From Moraxellaceae bacterium (lineage in GTDB: Bacteria; Pseudomonadota; Gammaproteobacteria; Pseudomonadales; Moraxellaceae): DNA of 8,912 nucleotides. Location: the NCBI GenBank assembly GCA_014378805.1, contig JACMMY010000024.1, positions 1 through 8,912 on the forward strand, given 5' to 3'. Numbering within the stretch: position 1 is the stretch's first letter; every line of letters starts with the position of its first letter. The notes under the pieces are model-generated. The model was given only the letters and a program-made list of their open reading frames with translations, was not told the DNA's origin and searched no databases. Position numbers and translations under genes: made by a program. Below are positions 6,112 through 8,912 of this stretch, in pieces.

Positions 6112-7104
6112 ATGTCTGTTAGGATGGATAAAATGACAATAAACCTTCATGAACGCATTGATATGACCACAAATTCTTCGCCCACGCCTTTACTTTTTTT
6201 ATTCAAATTATTTGCGCGTCTGCCGATTGGCGTTTTGCAAGGGTTTGCACGTAGCCTCACGGGTTTAATCTTGTTATGGCCGAATGCCAGTGTTGCAAGA
6301 ACGGTTCGCCGCAATCTACTGCTGACTTATCCAGATAAAACCGAACAAGAACGCGAGCAAATGACCAAAGATTCATTGCGTTCGCAAGCGATGAGTTTTC
6401 TTGAGTTTATTAAAACGTGGGGCAATCCGCCGCAATACAGCATTGATCAAATTCGAGAAGTACATGGCAAAGAAATTTTTATAGAAGCGCTGAAAAATCC
6501 AAAAGGGCTGATCGGCATTATTCCCCACCACGGCACATGGGAAATGATGAATGCATGGGTCAACCAGCACACTGCACCAACCATCATGTATAAACCTGCG
6601 GACAATCCATCATTGGATGCATTCGTTCTTGCGGCACGGAGTCGATTGAATGCCACCCTTGTACCGACCGATGAAAGTGGTGTGCGCGCAATGTTTCGCA
6701 CCATCAAAAAAGGCGGCTTCGGTGCAATTCTGCCCGATCACGTCCCGTATGAATCAGGCGGCATTCTCGCACCCTTCTTTGGTCATCAAGTGCTGACAAC
6801 CACACTGGTTTCACGTTTAGCGCAAAAAACAGGGTGTGGCGTAGTGCAAATGGCGTGTATCCGCAGGGATGGTGGTGATGGTTTTGATCTTTTTTTTGAA
6901 GAGTTGCCTGAAGACATTCGGAGCGCCGACCTACAAACTTCGGTGAACTGCTTAAATGTTGCCGTCGAAAATCTGATTCGGAGCAATCCTATTCAATACC
7001 AATGGGCCTACAAACGCTTTAAAGATGCGCCCAATTTGAAAAACATCTATCGAATGTCAGACGAGGAAGTTAAGCAGGTTTTGGCTGATAAACCGACGTT
7101 ATAA
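6112..7104 (+). CDS. LpxL/HtrB-family lipid A biosynthesis acyltransferase
   Basis: An enzyme of the lysophospholipid/lipid A late acyltransferase family, which adds a secondary acyl chain from acyl-ACP to a lipid A precursor at the inner membrane. The catalytic HxxxxE motif is HHGTWE (His139 to Glu144). Further family features are RRNL (67-70), the PDHVP...PFFG stretch (208-224; relatives usually have Gln where His210 stands) and QYQWAYKRFK near the end (295-304). A hydrophobic stretch at about 27-57 anchors it to the membrane. Length is near the usual 300. The longest reading starts at 6112 with a poor ribosome binding site. The ATG at 6133 follows TAGGA (6120-6124) by eight bases and is the better start (323 residues); a third ATG at 6163 has none. 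I cannot tell LpxL from LpxM or from a paralogue acting on another lipid, so no symbol is given. Confidence 0.9.
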   Translation: MSVRMDKMTINLHERIDMTTNSSPTPLLFLFKLFARLPIGVLQGFARSLTGLILLWPNASVARTVRRNLLLTYPDKTEQEREQMTKDSLRSQAMSFLEFIKTWGNPPQYSIDQIREVHGKEIFIEALKNPKGLIGIIPHHGTWEMMNAWVNQHTAPTIMYKPADNPSLDAFVLAARSRLNATLVPTDESGVRAMFRTIKKGGFGAILPDHVPYESGGILAPFFGHQVLTTTLVSRLAQKTGCGVVQMACIRRDGGDGFDLFFEELPEDIRSADLQTSVNCLNVAVENLIRSNPIQYQWAYKRFKDAPNLKNIYRMSDEEVKQVLADKPTL

Positions 7105-7350
7105 AGAATTTTAGTCCCTTGATTGTAATTCGTCACGAGTCACTTTATTGAATCAAATATAAAGTATTTATTCATCTAAATATAAAGTCCCGTTTTAAAG
7201 ATCGTTCCCTGCGCGCAGTTTAGCGAAGCACAACCTTGCGTCAACACAATGCGATGCTTTGTTTTTCATCATCTTTACTTGCCTAGATCAATGAAGACCC
7301 ACCGCAGGCAAATCCTCGCATGAACGAGTAAAACGGTACGCGACCGAATC
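7105..7350. other. Intergenic region between convergent genes
   Basis: These 246 bases separate the stops of the acyltransferase and ComEC genes. The left part is AT-rich and holds a spaced 11-base direct repeat. The right part (about 7200-7350) is close to gene-like in composition but has no supported open frame. It contains small self-complementary pieces, such as TTGCCT with AGGCAA around 7279-7310, and no clear terminator with a T-run. I see no tRNA or known ncRNA. Confidence 0.5.
7155..7188. repeat. Spaced 11-bp direct repeat AAATATAAAGT
   Basis: AAATATAAAGT occurs at 7155-7165 and again at 7178-7188, start to start 23 bases, about two turns of the helix. Between and overlapping them TATTTA (7165-7170) and TAAATA (7177-7182) form a 6-bp inverted repeat. 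This could be a pair of protein-binding sites or an AT-rich transcription stop. Low complexity makes chance possible. Confidence 0.5.
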
Positions 7351-8912
7351 TCACTGCCCTCGCCTCCATTTTAACCACCAATACCCATCACGATAATGCG
7401 TCACCTCAACCGCTTTCTTACCGCCTAAATCATACGTCAACGTTCCACTTATCACCGTTGAATCAACAATAATATGTTGTTCTGCTAATCGCGAAAGCAC
7501 CAGATCAGACGGATATTTTTTATTTAAAAAACTTGTAGAAATGCCCGCACGTTTCGGCGCGACGGTCTGTAGGAATCCAACAGAACTCCCTCGATCCGAG
7601 CCATGATCGCCGAGCAACAATACATCCGAAGTCAATAAATTACCCACTGACTCATGTTCTTGTAGAAGGCGATTTTCTACATCCGTGGCCGCATCACCCA
7701 TCAGTAGTATCGTCGCACGGTGACCATGGGTTTGTGCTGGGGCACGAATCCGTAGCACACAACTCGCGTCATTATCATCAAACGGCTGTCCGTCTTTCCA
7801 AGGTGCAAGCACATCAAAATCCACGCCATCCCATTGCCAATGTTGAGTGCTCGTACACAGCTCGGTTTTCACATTAAAGATAGGTTTACTGCTCGTCACC
7901 TGATCCACAGGTATATGTGCTAAAACGGCGATTGCACCGCCACTATGCTCATAATCCGCATGACTGATCATCATTTTATCGAGACGAAATACACCTGCTG
8001 CGGATAGAGCAGGCAAAACCACACGCTCCCCCATCCCCTCGTGCGCCTCAGCGCGTTTTGCACCTGCATCGTAAAGCATGGTGTGATTCGAGGTTTGGAT
8101 AAGCACCGCCAAACCTTGTCCCACATCCAAAACCTGAACGCGCACAGGCGCATCATGGGTAGAACCAAACAATGGCTTTGCACCCATCAAAGCAAACAAA
8201 CATGGCAATACGCATGGAACAATCAACCCGCGTGAAAAACTTCCTCGTGGCACGAGCCAAATCAGCACAGCGAGCGACAACCCAAATAACATCACGGGTG
8301 TCACCGCATCATAAAAAACCGTCAAGGGTAATTTTAATAGCAGCCAATGCAATTTCTCCAACATCCAGGCCGCCAAAATCCACAGCGCATCTGCAAACCC
8401 TGTCCAGATTGGCCAAATCATTAATGCAATCAATCCTAAAGGCACAATCAAAAAACCAATCAAGGGGATCGCAATCAAATTCACAGCAACCGAAAATAAG
8501 GGAATCTGATGAAAAAATGCCAATGTTACAGGAATCAATAAAACAAACATCGCCGTTTGTAATTTAAATAGTTGCTTAACCCATTCAATCGACCGCTGGA
8601 TCGGCGTTCCGACTGGCAATGGCTGTCGAACCAAGCTGATCAAAATGGCCGTAGCCATAAAAGATAGCCACAATCCACTCTGGTAAATCGCGAGTGGATC
8701 AATCAGTAAACTCATCGCTAAGGCAATCAGCAAAATCAGAAACGTGGAACACTCCTTACCCAAAAATGTCAATGCGCTTGAAATACCAACCATCAACACC
8801 GTTCGCTGTGCAGGTACACCCCAACCTGCGAGCAGCGCATAACCAAGCACGACTAGCATTACGATGGGTAATAAAATAAACTTTCGTGGAATACGCAAAT
8901 AAAGCAGCGGGG
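7351..8912 (-). CDS. comEC: ComEC/Rec2 DNA-uptake channel protein (5' end outside the window)
   Basis: The C-terminal 520 or so residues of the inner-membrane channel that brings single-stranded DNA into the cytoplasm during natural transformation. The frame is open to the right edge (…PLLYLRIPRKF), so the N-terminal domain and start, about one third of a usual 750-800-residue ComEC, lie outside. A TTG at 8898 is not a credible start. Counting from that codon, the competence domain spans 1-245 with many membrane helices and the family motif LLAGWGVPAQRT (22-33). The metallo-beta-lactamase-like domain follows from about 252: LDVGQG (257-262), ISHADYEHSGG (311-321), LLMGDA (398-403) and LGDHGS (429-434). 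Two sites differ from the pattern I remember: HHGS is DHGS and the usual HP near the end is YP (462-463). It converges with the acyltransferase gene. Confidence 0.92.
   Translation of the reverse strand, partial: PLLYLRIPRKFILLPIVMLVVLGYALLAGWGVPAQRTVLMVGISSALTFLGKECSTFLILLIALAMSLLIDPLAIYQSGLWLSFMATAILISLVRQPLPVGTPIQRSIEWVKQLFKLQTAMFVLLIPVTLAFFHQIPLFSVAVNLIAIPLIGFLIVPLGLIALMIWPIWTGFADALWILAAWMLEKLHWLLLKLPLTVFYDAVTPVMLFGLSLAVLIWLVPRGSFSRGLIVPCVLPCLFALMGAKPLFGSTHDAPVRVQVLDVGQGLAVLIQTSNHTMLYDAGAKRAEAHEGMGERVVLPALSAAGVFRLDKMMISHADYEHSGGAIAVLAHIPVDQVTSSKPIFNVKTELCTSTQHWQWDGVDFDVLAPWKDGQPFDDNDASCVLRIRAPAQTHGHRATILLMGDAATDVENRLLQEHESVGNLLTSDVLLLGDHGSDRGSSVGFLQTVAPKRAGISTSFLNKKYPSDLVLSRLAEQHIIVDSTVISGTLTYDLGGKKAVEVTHYRDGYWWLKWRRGQ

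Noticed and set aside
8172..8567. 131-codon plus-strand frame
   Set aside because: It lies antisense to the membrane-helix part of ComEC and is rich in Ser, Gln and Lys, as expected of the complement of hydrophobic codons; it has no ribosome binding site or domain.
1..8912. CRISPR array, insertion sequence or integrase gene
   Set aside because: No regularly spaced repeats, no transposase or recombinase motifs and no terminal inverted repeats were seen. The 24-base repeat occurs only twice.

Overview
The window looks like a chromosomal segment of a Gram-negative gammaproteobacterium that can take up DNA. The genes that suggest this are a lipid A-type late acyltransferase, an outer-membrane barrel with a signal peptide, a membrane-anchored S49 (SppA-like) peptidase and a ComEC/Rec2 DNA-uptake channel. 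The style of the S49 peptidase, alpha/beta hydrolase, DUF1851 protein and ComEC reminds me of Moraxellaceae (Acinetobacter relatives), but this is recognition from memory and not a search result.

Left part (about 90-2520): an AT-rich block with one 733-residue ABC/SMC-type ATPase. Its C-terminal domain carries an Arg-x3-Glu motif followed by a His, a layout like the anticodon-nuclease centre of PrrC/RloC. It is probably a single-gene, toxin-like phage-defence or abortive-infection protein acquired by transfer. A sampled 60-base line in it (1021-1080) is 32% G+C; a sampled line in the acyltransferase gene (6541-6600) is 47%. The gene ends at a strong hairpin (2485-2518). Seven bases further lies a 24-base exact copy of part of the 3' end of the alpha/beta hydrolase gene found 1.5 kb away, which reads as a scar of rearrangement or integration.

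Middle part (2589-4812): a DUF1851 (T6SS-immunity Tdi1-type) protein, an uncharacterised outer-membrane barrel, a long perfect hairpin between convergent genes, and the alpha/beta hydrolase on the minus strand.

Right part (4885-8912): the S49 peptidase (minus) diverges from the acyltransferase (plus) across about 200 bp. The acyltransferase converges on ComEC (minus), which is cut by the right edge. The 246 bp between those two holds a spaced 11-base direct repeat and otherwise unexplained sequence. The right half is ordinary envelope and competence housekeeping. The left 2.5 kb and its junction are the part worth attention.
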